Notes: generated by a model not told the origin, from the letters alone. A DNA stretch of 64,000 nucleotides from Bacteroidales bacterium (GCA_900766975.1 CAAFXO010000022.1:7951-71950); one strand, 5' to 3'; shown: positions 27,392 to 36,351, counted from the first letter of the stretch. Numbers and translations are program-made.

Positions 27392-27507
27392 TATGTGCAG
27401 AAAAGTGTGGTTTATACTTGGAAATATGTGCAGAAAAATGTATCTTCGCAGCTGAAATATGTGCAGAAAAATGTATGCGTAAGCAGTATTTATCTGCAGA
27501 AAAATGT
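27392..27507 (+). repeat. Four 17-bp repeats at exact 33-bp spacing before the ATPase gene
   Basis: TATGTGCAGAAAAATGT occurs at 27392 (one change), 27425, 27458 and 27491 (one change). The starts are exactly 33 bp apart and the 16-bp spacers are all different. The last copy ends 10 bp before the ATPase start codon, so the array covers the promoter and 5' UTR. Because 33 is a multiple of three, it creates a false repetitive frame (CAEKC units). It resembles a phased operator array. Confidence 0.85.
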
Positions 27508-27517
27508 TATTTAAGAT

Positions 27518-28798
27518 ATGGAAAGACTTGTATTGCAAGAACTTATCTCATGGAAGAATGACAGCGACAGAAAACCGTTGGTTTTGAATGGCGCAAGACA
27601 AGTGGGAAAGACTTGGGTCTTAAGGGAGTTTGCCAAGAGAGAATATGCCAAGGAAGTATATGTTGTATGCCGTAAGAATGAGTATGCGAGGAGTATTTTT
27701 ACAAAGGACTTCGATGTCGAACGAATACTGCGAGGCTTGAGGGCTATCTCTTCCGTTGACATCACTCCGGGTGATACTCTTATTATATTGGATGAGGTGC
27801 AAGATATTCCCGAAGCAATTGAGTCGCTGAAATATTTTTGTGAGCAGGCTCCACAATATCATATTGCTGTGGCAGGATCTTTGTTGGGTATCTCGCTCCA
27901 TGAGAATGTATCATATCCTGTGGGAAAGGTTGACGAAATTAACATCTATCCAATGAGTTTTGAGGAATTTCTGTTGGCTATGGGTGAAACGGAGATATAC
28001 AAGTCGGTCGTGACAAAGGATTATGACACGACAAACATGGTGCATGACAAGCTTGTTGAACTCCTGCGACAGTATTATTATGTTGGCGGCATGCCTGAGG
28101 CTGTTCAAAAATATGTTGAAACAGGGGCTCTTCAGAGCGTAAGACGTATTCAAAACCGTATATTGAGTGGTTATGATGTTGACTTTTCAAAGCATGCACC
28201 TGCGGATCAAGTGCAACGCATCAGGATGGTATGGAAAAGTATACCATCACAGCTTTTCAAGGAAAATAAAAAATTTATATATGGCACATTGCGCAAGGGA
28301 GCAAGGGCTAAGGATTTTGAACTCGCTATAGAGTGGCTTGTCAATTCGGGACTTGTGTATAAGGTAGCGCGTTGCAACAAACTCTCCCTCCCGCTCGCAA
28401 TTTATGAGGATTTGTCGGCATTCAAGCTATATTTTTTAGATTTAGGCCTTCTTGGTGCTATGGTAAATACCGAGGCAAGTCAGATATTGGTTTCCAGTAA
28501 TGCATTTACGGAGTATAAGGGTGGAATGACCGAGCAATACGTTTTGCAACAATATATGTCGCGTGGAATATCACCTATTTATTACCATAATACTGATGAT
28601 TCGCGCCTTGAAATAGACTTTGTTGTCCAGAATAATTCTCGCATCCTTCCTGTTGAGGTTAAGGCCGAAGGAAATGTAAGAGCCAATTCCCTTACGAAAT
28701 TGCTTGCCAAAAATCCTGATATGCAAGCAATACGATATTCGATGCTGCCATATAAGAATCAAGGACAACTAATCTGCATACCATTATACATGGTTTGA
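27518..28798 (+). CDS. AAA family ATPase with DUF4143 nuclease-like C-terminus
   Basis: The 426-aa cytosolic protein has Walker A in LNGARQVGKTWVLREF (about residues 23-38), Walker B in LIILDEVQDIPEAIE (about 88-102) and a sensor region HIAVAGSLLGISLH. The C-terminal half is DUF4143-like, with an acidic/lysine nuclease-type motif (LEIDFVVQNNSRILPVEVKAEG). These proteins are common and often multicopy in Bacteroidales, and their role is unsettled. The gene is alone, divergent from DUF4286-ruvC, and its upstream region is filled by four phased repeats, which suggests tight control. Confidence 0.85.
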   Translation: MERLVLQELISWKNDSDRKPLVLNGARQVGKTWVLREFAKREYAKEVYVVCRKNEYARSIFTKDFDVERILRGLRAISSVDITPGDTLIILDEVQDIPEAIESLKYFCEQAPQYHIAVAGSLLGISLHENVSYPVGKVDEINIYPMSFEEFLLAMGETEIYKSVVTKDYDTTNMVHDKLVELLRQYYYVGGMPEAVQKYVETGALQSVRRIQNRILSGYDVDFSKHAPADQVQRIRMVWKSIPSQLFKENKKFIYGTLRKGARAKDFELAIEWLVNSGLVYKVARCNKLSLPLAIYEDLSAFKLYFLDLGLLGAMVNTEASQILVSSNAFTEYKGGMTEQYVLQQYMSRGISPIYYHNTDDSRLEIDFVVQNNSRILPVEVKAEGNVRANSLTKLLAKNPDMQAIRYSMLPYKNQGQLICIPLYMV

Positions 28799-28824
28799 TA
28801 TAGTCATCCTGATGATATGAACAT

Positions 28825-28842
28825 TTAAGAGCGCGCTCTTAA
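28825..28842. repeat. 18-bp palindrome of the GCGCTCT family
   Basis: TTAAGAGCGCGCTCTTAA is a perfect palindrome in the 51-bp gap between the convergent ATPase and symporter genes. It may serve as a bidirectional hairpin. Confidence 0.7.
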
Positions 28843-28849
28843 GTATGTT

Positions 28850-30031
28850 TTAATTTTTGTTGGCGAATACTCGGTCTACTATTACTGCTAAGGCGCCGTC
28901 GCCGGTGACGTTGCATGCGGTGCCGAAACTGTCCATGGCGATGTAGAGGGCGATCATCAGCGCGTTGTCGGCTTCGCTGAATCCCAAGATGCTCGACAGG
29001 ATGCCAAGAGCTGCCATAATCGAGCCTCCCGGCACTCCGGGCGATGCCACCATCGTGACTCCGAGCATGGCGATGAAGCCCATGAACATCGGGGTGGTGT
29101 AGGGTATCCCCTGGGTCATCATCAGCGCCAAGGCGCATGCCGTGATCTTCAGGGCGCTGCCACTCATGTGGATGTTGGCGCATAGCGGCACTACGAAGCC
29201 TGCCACCCCCTCTCGAACTCCCAATTTCTGCGCTTGCGCCATTGTCACCGGGATGGTGGCTGCCGAGGATTGTGTCCCCAAGGCTGTGAAGTATGCCGGC
29301 ATCATCTTGCCCAAGAGCTTGAAGGGATTCTTGCTATGGCGCGAGAAGAGGGAGGCAATGCTGAATTGTATCAGCAATACTCCGATATGGATCAGGAAGA
29401 TTACTACGATGATCTTGATGAATGTGCCAAGGATCGGCCCGACCTGTCCGCCGATGGTCATGCTCAGGAAGATGCCGAAGATGTAGAGGGGTAGCAGGGG
29501 GATGATCACTGTGCGGATCACCTTGACGATGATCTCACGGACTTCGCCGAAGCCGCGTCTCAATGAGGAGTCTTCTTTGAGGTGTGCTATCCCGAGACCC
29601 AGGATGAAGGCAAGCACTAACGCCGACATCACGTCGAGCACCGGAGGCATATTGATCACGAAGTAGGGTAGCAGTGAACCCTCTTCGGCGGTGGCTACCC
29701 GATTGGCGGTGACATCACCCAAGAGCGAGGGGAAGGTCAGCAGGCCGGTGAAGTAGGAGATGGTGCCTGCCAAGAAGGTGGCGACGTATGCTAATAAGGC
29801 GGTGAATGCCAGCATCTTGCCCGCCTTCGAACCGATCTCGCCGATCGCCATTGTTACGAATCCCAAGATGATCAGCGGGATGCAGAAGGAGAGAAACTGG
29901 CTGAAGGTGGCATTGAAGGTGATAAAGATGCGGCTCAGCCAGTCGGGGAATATGTATCCGGCACCAATGCCAAGGATGATGGCTATGATGATCTGTGGGA
30001 GGAGGGCTAAGTGAAATTTGAGCTTGCTCAT
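28850..30031 (-). CDS. Dicarboxylate/amino acid:cation symporter (DAACS family)
   Basis: The 393-aa inner-membrane carrier moves dicarboxylates or acidic amino acids with Na+ or H+. About eight hydrophobic segments are seen. The family core is present: the serine-rich hairpin ALGTQSSAATIPVTMAQ and VPLCANIHMSGSALKIT, followed by MVASPGVPGGSIMAALG and DSFGTACNVTGDGALAVI, which bind substrate and ion. The substrate cannot be fixed from sequence. The gene is a single transcription unit. Confidence 0.9.
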   Translation of the reverse strand: MSKLKFHLALLPQIIIAIILGIGAGYIFPDWLSRIFITFNATFSQFLSFCIPLIILGFVTMAIGEIGSKAGKMLAFTALLAYVATFLAGTISYFTGLLTFPSLLGDVTANRVATAEEGSLLPYFVINMPPVLDVMSALVLAFILGLGIAHLKEDSSLRRGFGEVREIIVKVIRTVIIPLLPLYIFGIFLSMTIGGQVGPILGTFIKIIVVIFLIHIGVLLIQFSIASLFSRHSKNPFKLLGKMMPAYFTALGTQSSAATIPVTMAQAQKLGVREGVAGFVVPLCANIHMSGSALKITACALALMMTQGIPYTTPMFMGFIAMLGVTMVASPGVPGGSIMAALGILSSILGFSEADNALMIALYIAMDSFGTACNVTGDGALAVIVDRVFANKN

Positions 30032-30193
30032 GATGTTTTCGATGGTTGGGATGGAAATAAGGTTTTATATAGGTCTATTGGGTTGTTTTTTCAAATGAAA
30101 TGTAAAAGTAATAAAAAAATCAGTAGTGAAGGTCATAAACCCTAAAAAATTGAATAAAACAGCATCAAGACCCCCTCTCTCGATTTTTTACGT

Positions 30194-30201
30194 TATATTT
30201 G
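30194..30201 (+). promoter_or_regulatory. -7 box of the acetyltransferase gene
   Basis: TATATTTG matches TAnnTTTG. It overlaps the first in-frame ATG (30199), so transcription should begin after that codon. This argues for translation from 30253. Confidence 0.55.
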
Positions 30202-30252
30202 CGATCTAAATCATCACATCTGAAATCGCTCTATAATCGAACTAATCTTATT

Positions 30253-30864
30253 ATGGATTTTGAAACATATCAAGTAGCATCGAATGATACGATACGCATA
30301 CCGGTGCCCCGCAGTTATTCCGATTGTGCCGAACTGATCCGCTCGGACTATTACCGTCACAACGGGCGTCGTGCCTCGTTGCTTCGCATCTGGTTGGGTG
30401 GCTTGACACGCACCAGTGTCGGGTTTAGTTTTTGGTTTCGTCTTTCACAGCATCGTGGATGGCTCTATCCGTTGACTAAGATGATGCTCCATCGCTATAA
30501 GCGCGGCTATGGGCTTCTGATTCCGGAGAGGGTGAAGATCGGCTATGGCTCCTATCTTCAGCATTGTTTCGGCACAGTGATCAACCGAAACGCCATAATC
30601 GGCAATAATGTGAATATGGGGCAGATGACCACGATTGGTTCGAATGTGGAGAGAGCCGCCATCGTTGGCGATGGTGTCTATATCGGACCCGGCGTGATGG
30701 TGGTGGATGATGTCACGATAGGCAGCGGCGCATGCATCGGCGCCGGTGCGGTAGTGACTCGCTCGGTTGAACCGAACATTACAGTGGCGGGTGTGCCGGC
30801 TCGTCAGATCTCCGACTCTTCTCATCCCGAATATATCCGCCACCCCTGGCCCGTAAAGAGTTAA
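30253..30864 (+). CDS. Serine acetyltransferase-like hexapeptide protein
   Basis: The 203-aa protein has a left-handed beta-helix of hexapeptide repeats from about residue 95 onward (GTVINRNAIIGNNVNMGQMTTIG, VGDGVYIGPGVMVV, IGSGACIGAGAVVT). It ends with the acyltransferase loop VAGVPARQIS. It resembles CysE-type or capsule and lipopolysaccharide O-acetyltransferases, and the N-terminal part is shorter than in true CysE. The frame opens at 30199, but a -7 box overlaps that ATG. I place the start at MDFETYQV (30253). The acceptor is unknown. Confidence 0.8.
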   Translation: MDFETYQVASNDTIRIPVPRSYSDCAELIRSDYYRHNGRRASLLRIWLGGLTRTSVGFSFWFRLSQHRGWLYPLTKMMLHRYKRGYGLLIPERVKIGYGSYLQHCFGTVINRNAIIGNNVNMGQMTTIGSNVERAAIVGDGVYIGPGVMVVDDVTIGSGACIGAGAVVTRSVEPNITVAGVPARQISDSSHPEYIRHPWPVKS

Positions 30865-30905
30865 GGAGTTATGAATTAGGATAAATCAAGCTGTTTCAGG
30901 GTAAT

Positions 30906-30942
30906 AAAAAAAGAGTGCCGGGATTCACATCTCGACACTCTT
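30906..30942 (-). terminator. Terminator of the tRNA-Thr transcript
   Basis: Arms AAGAGTG (30911-30917) and CACTCTT (30936-30942) have extra inner pairing. On the minus strand they are followed by seven T. It is about 90 bp past tRNA-Thr. Confidence 0.75.
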
Positions 30943-31034
30943 ACGATACAATATCTTACATTTTTCTATGGTCGAAACTCTTTTCTGACCATAGGTTTTT
31001 TAAAAACTATAAAAACACACACACAAACTTTGTG

Positions 31035-31108
31035 AGCCTCTTGTCGGATTCGAACCAACGACCCCGAGATTACAAATCACGTGCTCTGGCCAACTGAGCT
31101 AAAGAGGC
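31035..31108 (-). tRNA. tRNA-Thr (anticodon TGT)
   Basis: The minus-strand cloverleaf has acceptor GCCTCTT/AAGAGGC, D arm TTTAGCTCAGTTGGCCAGAG, anticodon loop with TGT, and T arm GGTTCGAATCC. CCA is not encoded. A strong promoter lies about 105 bp upstream, giving an unusually long 5' leader. Confidence 0.93.
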
Positions 31109-31211
31109 AGGTGGATGAGCTGTCCATATCGCAGTGCTCAAACTGTTACCCTTGCTTCGGTCAGGATCTGGGGGATTTCAGCGAGCTACTCGTATGGGAC
31201 TCATCCGAGTG

Positions 31212-31242
31212 CAAATTTACGACTTTTTTTCGTATCTACCAA
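31212..31242 (-). promoter_or_regulatory. tRNA-Thr promoter
   Basis: On the minus strand TTG is followed by 20 bp and TAAATTTG. The spacer begins GGTAGATACGAAAAAA, the same as the spacer in the tRNA-Pro/Leu promoter at 36047-36076. Confidence 0.75.
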
Positions 31243-31288
31243 ATTTTTGTGGCATACTCTCGCTTTTTTTGATACTTTACCTGCCACA

Positions 31289-31302
31289 GGAACGCGCTCT
31301 TA
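31289..31302. repeat. GCGCTCT repeat half-site
   Basis: GGAACGCGCTCTTA lies 10 bp past the glycoside hydrolase stop codon, in the same position relative to a gene end as most other copies. Confidence 0.65.
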
Positions 31303-31311
31303 GAACGTATC

Positions 31312-33612
31312 TTATCTGATTCTCACCACCTCGATGCGATCGATCAGAGCATGGTTGGTGTCGATGTTCATGTTTTCATCTTCAGGGAGATAGCGCAGGC
31401 TGATAGCCTTCTTCCCGGCGCTGAGATGAGTGGTAACGCTGTTGGAATATCCCCAGTCATTCCAGTTGGCTACTCCTCGTTGGGGCATCACGACTGTGCC
31501 ACATTTCTGTTCGTCTACCATCAGGGCGCGGATGCAGGCCTTGTTTTCGGTGTTGACCGGACCATTGCCATTGGCGTAGCGTACACGGATGGCATATTCA
31601 CCCTCTTCGGCAATCTCAACCATAGCCTTGGCGGCTTCGGAATCGCGTGAAATCTCGGCAAAGCCTCTGCCATAATACCCCTCTACCTTGCCTTTCGGCT
31701 GATAGGATACCTCTTTAGAAACGACGGCTGTCGACTCGCCATCCATATCGGCGATGATCGCCGGGCGATTGCTGCGCGGCTCGGAGGCAAACCCTTGGGT
31801 GCCGTCGTCGGCAACGCCGATCACTTGCCATTCTCCCGGGGTGGTGGCGGCATATTGCGTCTGGCGTGTGCGTGCCACCTCCTTGCCGTCGCACATCACG
31901 ATGTAGCCTCCGATATATTCTATCGGATTCCATTTCAGCAAGTTGAGCGCCGGACCCTCTTGGATCGTCGCATCATGCTCGAGCCAGGCTATCGGCGTCA
32001 AGGGGGCTTTGAGGTTGGGCTGACGGTTGATGCTCATCGCGGCGATAGGCTCGCTACACATCTCCACCTCTATCTTGCCACCCTTGGCGAGTGCCTTGGC
32101 GGCGATTACCTTGGTCGGGTCGAGTTCTTTGCCATTGAGGCGGAGGCTCTTCACCTTGTCGCCATAACCCTTGACGCTGATGTCAAGGCGTGCTCCGCGA
32201 TAGGGGAAGTTTTGCAATTCACGCTCTGCTTCGAAAGATTTCGGCACGAAGGGGGCGATGCGCAGACCATCCTTCTCGAAGTTGATGCCGAAGAGGATGC
32301 GCTGGGTGAGGGCTATGTTGCCCGAGAGACACCAGAGCATGTTGCTGGAGTTGAGTTCGGTATATATGTCGCCATTGTCGAGGTTGAAATTCTCCTTGTT
32401 GGTGCAGAAGAGGGCAGCGGGGCGGACTATTGCACCGAAACCTTCGGCTACACCCGGTTCGTTGCCGACCTTGGCTTGCGCCAAAGTCCAGAAAGCCCCT
32501 ACGAAAGGCCAGAGGGCATTGTTGTGATAGCTCGGCATATCGGCGATCTGGGGATAGAAGATGGCGGGGCCGAAGGGTGTGATGGGATTATGTTGCGAGA
32601 TCTCGCGTTGACGGTCGGCAGGGGCGATGTCATAGAGGATGGCGAGTGCCTCACCGAGAGTCTCGGCGCGAGGATTCAGGATTCGGTGGTCGCGTCCGTA
32701 GGTATACATGCCGTAATACCCCTTGTCGGGCATATAGAATGTAGCGTCGATGGTCGCGGAGAGCTCCGCCGCCTTGGCGCTATAGTCGGCCGCCTCTTGC
32801 TTCTTGCCGAGGATGGTAGCCATCTCCGACATGGCCTTGAGGGCAGCGGCATAGAGCACGTTGGTGCCCATAGCCTCGCTATGAGCGATGTCGGCAGTCT
32901 GCATCCAGCGAGGATGGCTCTGCTCGCGCCAGTCGATGAAGGATGTCTCTCCCTTGACGAGTCCCCTCTCGGAGCGTATCGTCAGATCATCTTTGGCGAT
33001 GCTCCGACGCCCGATGGGGTAGACCTTCTCGATCCAGCTCTTGTCGCCCGTAACCTTATATATCTCGTAGGCTGCCACCACCCAGATTATGCGGTCGGTG
33101 GAGATGGGCCATGCCCCTCCCGAACCGGTGTCTTGGATGATCTGACCGCTCGAGTTGACCTTCTTCATCAGCGAGATCATCGACGCTTCGGGCTGAAGTG
33201 CCGCCATAGAGAGGATGATCGAGTAGCTGACATCGCGAGTCCATACGCCGGCCCATTCCTTGCCGGTGCGCAGGGTGGTGTCGGGCTCTACGGCGTTGAC
33301 CATCTCATCGAGCGACATGTTATAGACGGCTCGATGCAGCATATTGCCGCCGGCGAGACGAGGATAGGTGGAGAGATCGTTCTTGCGGCTCCAGCTCTGC
33401 TCGATGGGCATAAAGAAACCGGGACGCGCCTTATAGGTGCTCTGCAGGTGGTAGTCGTCGACTGCCCATGCCTTGTATTCATTCTGATAGAGGGTGTCGC
33501 CTTGCCAACGATAGGCGTCGGTGGCTACGATAGGGGCGTCATTACCCCCGGCGGTCATCGCTGCCGCGCAACCTAATGCTATGGCAGTGATGAGATTGAT
33601 TCGTTTGTCCAT
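31312..33612 (-). CDS. Secreted (alpha/alpha)6-barrel glycoside hydrolase
   Basis: The 766-aa protein has an N-terminal signal peptide (about residues 1-22). The catalytic part (about 90-500) is a six-hairpin barrel like MGH1/GH63-type or YgjK-like glucosidases, with VWTRDVSYSIILSMAAL, DTGSGGAWPISTDRIIWVVA and SYHNNALWPFVGAFW. The C-terminal portion has a galactose-binding-like sandwich (AEISRDSEAAKAMVEI..YAIRVRYANGNG). Its ATG overlaps the rnr stop (TAATG), so translation is probably coupled. This pairing of an RNA-decay gene and a sugar hydrolase has no evident functional logic. Substrate is unknown. Confidence 0.78.
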   Translation of the reverse strand: MDKRINLITAIALGCAAAMTAGGNDAPIVATDAYRWQGDTLYQNEYKAWAVDDYHLQSTYKARPGFFMPIEQSWSRKNDLSTYPRLAGGNMLHRAVYNMSLDEMVNAVEPDTTLRTGKEWAGVWTRDVSYSIILSMAALQPEASMISLMKKVNSSGQIIQDTGSGGAWPISTDRIIWVVAAYEIYKVTGDKSWIEKVYPIGRRSIAKDDLTIRSERGLVKGETSFIDWREQSHPRWMQTADIAHSEAMGTNVLYAAALKAMSEMATILGKKQEAADYSAKAAELSATIDATFYMPDKGYYGMYTYGRDHRILNPRAETLGEALAILYDIAPADRQREISQHNPITPFGPAIFYPQIADMPSYHNNALWPFVGAFWTLAQAKVGNEPGVAEGFGAIVRPAALFCTNKENFNLDNGDIYTELNSSNMLWCLSGNIALTQRILFGINFEKDGLRIAPFVPKSFEAERELQNFPYRGARLDISVKGYGDKVKSLRLNGKELDPTKVIAAKALAKGGKIEVEMCSEPIAAMSINRQPNLKAPLTPIAWLEHDATIQEGPALNLLKWNPIEYIGGYIVMCDGKEVARTRQTQYAATTPGEWQVIGVADDGTQGFASEPRSNRPAIIADMDGESTAVVSKEVSYQPKGKVEGYYGRGFAEISRDSEAAKAMVEIAEEGEYAIRVRYANGNGPVNTENKACIRALMVDEQKCGTVVMPQRGVANWNDWGYSNSVTTHLSAGKKAISLRYLPEDENMNIDTNHALIDRIEVVRIR

Positions 33613-35855
33613 TACTTATTTTTTCTTTTTGAGTTTTTCCGGTGTTTTTTGCTTATTTCATGGCGTTTGCCCGGCTTGTTATAGCCGGAGGGGTGGAAAG
33701 CCTTGGAGGGGTTTCCTTTGTCGTCGATCAGTGCGAAGTCGAGTTGCTTGCGGTCGAGGTCGGCACGAGCCACTTGCACCCGTACCTTGTCGCCCAAGGT
33801 GTAGCGCACGCCATGCTGACGCCCGATCAGACAGTAATTCTTCTCGTCGAAGTCATAGTAGTCGTCGGCGAGGTCGCGGATCGGCACGAGTCCTTCGCAG
33901 TGGCTGTCGTCGAGTTCGACGAAGAATCCCCATTCGGTCACTCCCGAGATGACTCCGTCGTAGATCTCGCCGAGACGTTCTTGCATATATTCCACCTGCT
34001 TGTAGCGGATCGAGGCGCGCTCGGCATTGGCGGCGAGTTGCTCCATGTCGCTGTCGTGGGTGCACTCATCTTCGAGCTTGAGACGGTCGACACTTCTGCC
34101 TCCGGAGGCATAGCGTGCCAAGAGACGATGCACCATCATGTCGGGATAGCGGCGTATCGGCGAGGTGAAGTGGGTGTAATAGGGCATCGCCAAACCGTAG
34201 TGGCCGATGTTCTCGGTGGTGTAGACTGCCTTCGCCATAGAGCGGATGGCGAGTATCGAGAGCATATTCTCTTCTCCCTTCCCTTTGATATCTTTGAGCA
34301 GATTGTTGACACTCTTATTGACTGTGCGCGAGCTGCCTTCGGTCACTAACTTATAGCCGAAGCGGGAGGCGATGATGGCGAGGTTGCCGATCTTCTCCGG
34401 GTCGGGGTTGGCATGCACACGATACACGAACGATTTGGCTTTCTTCTTGCCCGAGACTTTACCCACCGATTCAGCCACGGTGAGGTTGGCGAGGAGCATA
34501 AACTCTTCGACCAGCTTGTTGGCCTCTTTCGATTCTTTGAAATATACGCTGATGGGCTTGCCCTTTTCGTCGATCTCGAATCTCACCTCGCTGCGGTTGA
34601 ACTCCAAAGCACCGTTCTGATATCGGCGGCGTCGCAGTTCTTGCGCCAAGTTGTTGAGAGTCAGCATCTCATTGCAGTAGTCGCCTTGGCCGGTCTCGAT
34701 GATGGCTTGCGCCTCTTCGTAGGTGAATCGGCGGTTGCTCTTGATGACGGTGCGGCCTATGCGGCTGTTTATGACGTTGGCTTTGCTGTCCATCTCGAAG
34801 ATGGCGGAGAAGGTGAGCTTCTCTTCGTCGGGGCGGAGGGAGCAGATGCCGTTGGAGAGGTGCTCGGGGAGCATCGGGATGGTGCGGTCTACTAAATAGA
34901 CGCTGGTGGCACGCTTCTGCGCCTCCTTATCGATTATCGTGCCGGGACGCACATAGTGGGTGACATCGGCGATGTGGACGCCGACTTCCCAGTTGCCGTT
35001 GGCGAGTTGGCGGATGGAGAGGGCATCGTCGAAGTCCTTGGCATCGCGTGGGTCGATGGTGAAGGTGGTGACGCCACGGAAGTCTTCACGGCGAGCCACC
35101 TCCTCGTCGGTGATGCCGGCATCGATCTTGTTGGCAGCCTTCTCTACATTCTCCGGATAGCGGTAGGGGAGTCCATATTCGGCGAGGATGGCATGCATCT
35201 CGGCGTTGTTCTCACCCTTGCTGCCGAGGATGTCGATGATCTCGCCGCGCGGGTTCATCTCGTCGTCTTTCCACTGTATGATGCGCGCTACAGCCTTATC
35301 GCCATTCTTGCCACCCTTCAGACGCGAGCGGGAGATGATGATGTCGGCAGCCAGGAATTTAGAGTCGGTGACCAAGGCGGCATAGTTCTTGTCAATCTTC
35401 AGCGTGCCGACGAATTGCTGCTCTTTGGCTTCGACGATCTCGATGACCTTGGCCTCAGGGTCTTGACCCTTGCGGGCTGCCGACACGACGACACGGACCT
35501 TGTCGCCATTCAGAGCATGCATCGAATTGCGCTCTGCCACCATGATCATCTCGTCGTCGATCACCACGGCATTCTTGCCATTGCTGCGACGCACGAAATA
35601 GCCGATGCTCTCCACCCCGCGGTTGCTCTTCGCCTTATACTTGCCCAGATCCACCTCGGTGATGTCGTCGGCGGCGACCAGTTCATCCAAGGCGTTGAGC
35701 ACATCAAGCCGTCGCGACGGGTTGGTCACGCCGATGCCGAAGGCTATCTGCTTGTAGTTGAAACTCTGTTTGTTCTGTTGCTGCAAGAACTCCACGATCT
35801 TCTGTAGCAACTCCTGCTTGCGCATTTTGCGCCCGGATGAATTATTCTTTGCCAT
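33612..35855 (-). CDS. rnr: Ribonuclease R
   Basis: The 747-aa processive 3'-5' exoribonuclease degrades structured RNA. It has N-terminal helix-turn-helix and cold-shock OB domains (about residues 15-220), then the RNB catalytic domain with the acidic cluster TIDPRDAKDFDDALSI (about 263-278). HFTSPIRRYPDMMVHRLL follows, then an S1 domain (GVISGVTEWGFFVELDD) and a basic lysine-rich tail. Length and order match the family. It shares its last base with the start codon of the downstream hydrolase. Confidence 0.95.
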   Translation of the reverse strand: MAKNNSSGRKMRKQELLQKIVEFLQQQNKQSFNYKQIAFGIGVTNPSRRLDVLNALDELVAADDITEVDLGKYKAKSNRGVESIGYFVRRSNGKNAVVIDDEMIMVAERNSMHALNGDKVRVVVSAARKGQDPEAKVIEIVEAKEQQFVGTLKIDKNYAALVTDSKFLAADIIISRSRLKGGKNGDKAVARIIQWKDDEMNPRGEIIDILGSKGENNAEMHAILAEYGLPYRYPENVEKAANKIDAGITDEEVARREDFRGVTTFTIDPRDAKDFDDALSIRQLANGNWEVGVHIADVTHYVRPGTIIDKEAQKRATSVYLVDRTIPMLPEHLSNGICSLRPDEEKLTFSAIFEMDSKANVINSRIGRTVIKSNRRFTYEEAQAIIETGQGDYCNEMLTLNNLAQELRRRRYQNGALEFNRSEVRFEIDEKGKPISVYFKESKEANKLVEEFMLLANLTVAESVGKVSGKKKAKSFVYRVHANPDPEKIGNLAIIASRFGYKLVTEGSSRTVNKSVNNLLKDIKGKGEENMLSILAIRSMAKAVYTTENIGHYGLAMPYYTHFTSPIRRYPDMMVHRLLARYASGGRSVDRLKLEDECTHDSDMEQLAANAERASIRYKQVEYMQERLGEIYDGVISGVTEWGFFVELDDSHCEGLVPIRDLADDYYDFDEKNYCLIGRQHGVRYTLGDKVRVQVARADLDRKQLDFALIDDKGNPSKAFHPSGYNKPGKRHEISKKHRKNSKRKNK

Positions 35856-36046
35856 GTCGTATTCTTAAGATCAGTTTCTGGTTACTTAGGATGATGTTGA
35901 GCCTATTGTCGCACGACGAGTGATGCCAATCGCCCAATGTGTTACAAAACTAACAAAAAAAGGCAAGAAAAGCAAAATAAACAGGCTCAAAGAATCGGAT
36001 AAAAGTGAATAAGGAGTAAAAACGGCCATAAAAAAGGAGAAAAAAT

Positions 36047-36076
36047 TGGTAGATACGAAAAAAAGTTATAACTTTG
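36047..36076 (+). promoter_or_regulatory. Promoter of the tRNA-Pro/tRNA-Leu operon
   Basis: TTG, 19 bp, then TAACTTTG, ending 10 bp before tRNA-Pro. The spacer starts GGTAGATACGAAAAAA, as in the tRNA-Thr promoter. Confidence 0.8.
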
Positions 36077-36086
36077 CAACACTTTT

Positions 36087-36161
36087 CGGGGCGTAGCGCA
36101 GTCCGGTTAGCGCACCTGCTTTGGGAGCAGGGGGTCGAAGGTTCGAATCCTTTCACCCCGA
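36087..36161 (+). tRNA. tRNA-Pro (anticodon TGG)
   Basis: The cloverleaf starts CGGGGCGTAGCGCAG, with anticodon TGG in CTTTGGGAG and T arm GGTTCGAATCC, and ends CACCCCGA. The acceptor has one C-A mismatch. It is followed 51 bp later by tRNA-Leu. Confidence 0.94.
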
Positions 36162-36212
36162 CAAGAGAATAGATGGGCACGAGGCTCGACAGAGATGCGA
36201 AGCCCATCAAAA

Positions 36213-36293
36213 GCCCGGGTGGCGGAATGGTAGACGCGCTCGTTTCAGGTGCGAGTGCTGCGAGGCGTGCAGGTTCGAGTCCTGTTCCGGGCA
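36213..36293 (+). tRNA. tRNA-Leu (anticodon CAG)
   Basis: The long-variable-arm cloverleaf starts GCCCGGGTGGCGG, has anticodon CAG in TTCAGGT and T arm GGTTCGAGTCC, and ends TTCCGGGCA. It marks the left edge of the accessory island; tRNA-Leu genes are frequent integration targets. Confidence 0.93.
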
Positions 36294-36298
36294 CCCTA

Positions 36299-36348
36299 AA
36301 AGCGACTTAACTAATTGAAAATCCAATAGTTAAGTCGCTTTCCTTTTA
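36299..36348 (+). terminator. Terminator of the tRNA operon
   Basis: Arms AGCGACTTAACTA (36301-36313) and TAGTTAAGTCGCT (36327-36339) pair perfectly around a 13-nt loop. TTCCTTTTATTTTT follows. Confidence 0.88.
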
Positions 36349-36351
36349 TTT

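Noticed and set aside
27392..27507. Possible small CRISPR array
   Set aside because: Repeats of 17 bp and spacers of 16 bp are too short, and no cas genes are present.
27343..27561. 72-aa frame with repeated CAEKC units upstream of the ATPase
   Set aside because: The repeats come from the 33-bp period of the DNA array, a multiple of three; the frame overlaps the ATPase start and has no other coding sign.
31795..33576. 593-aa open frame antisense to the glycoside hydrolase gene, and similar long antisense frames (for example 3198-4085, 5661-6752, 7648-8424)
   Set aside because: They mirror well-recognised genes on the other strand; their residues match no family and arise from the codon bias of the true genes.
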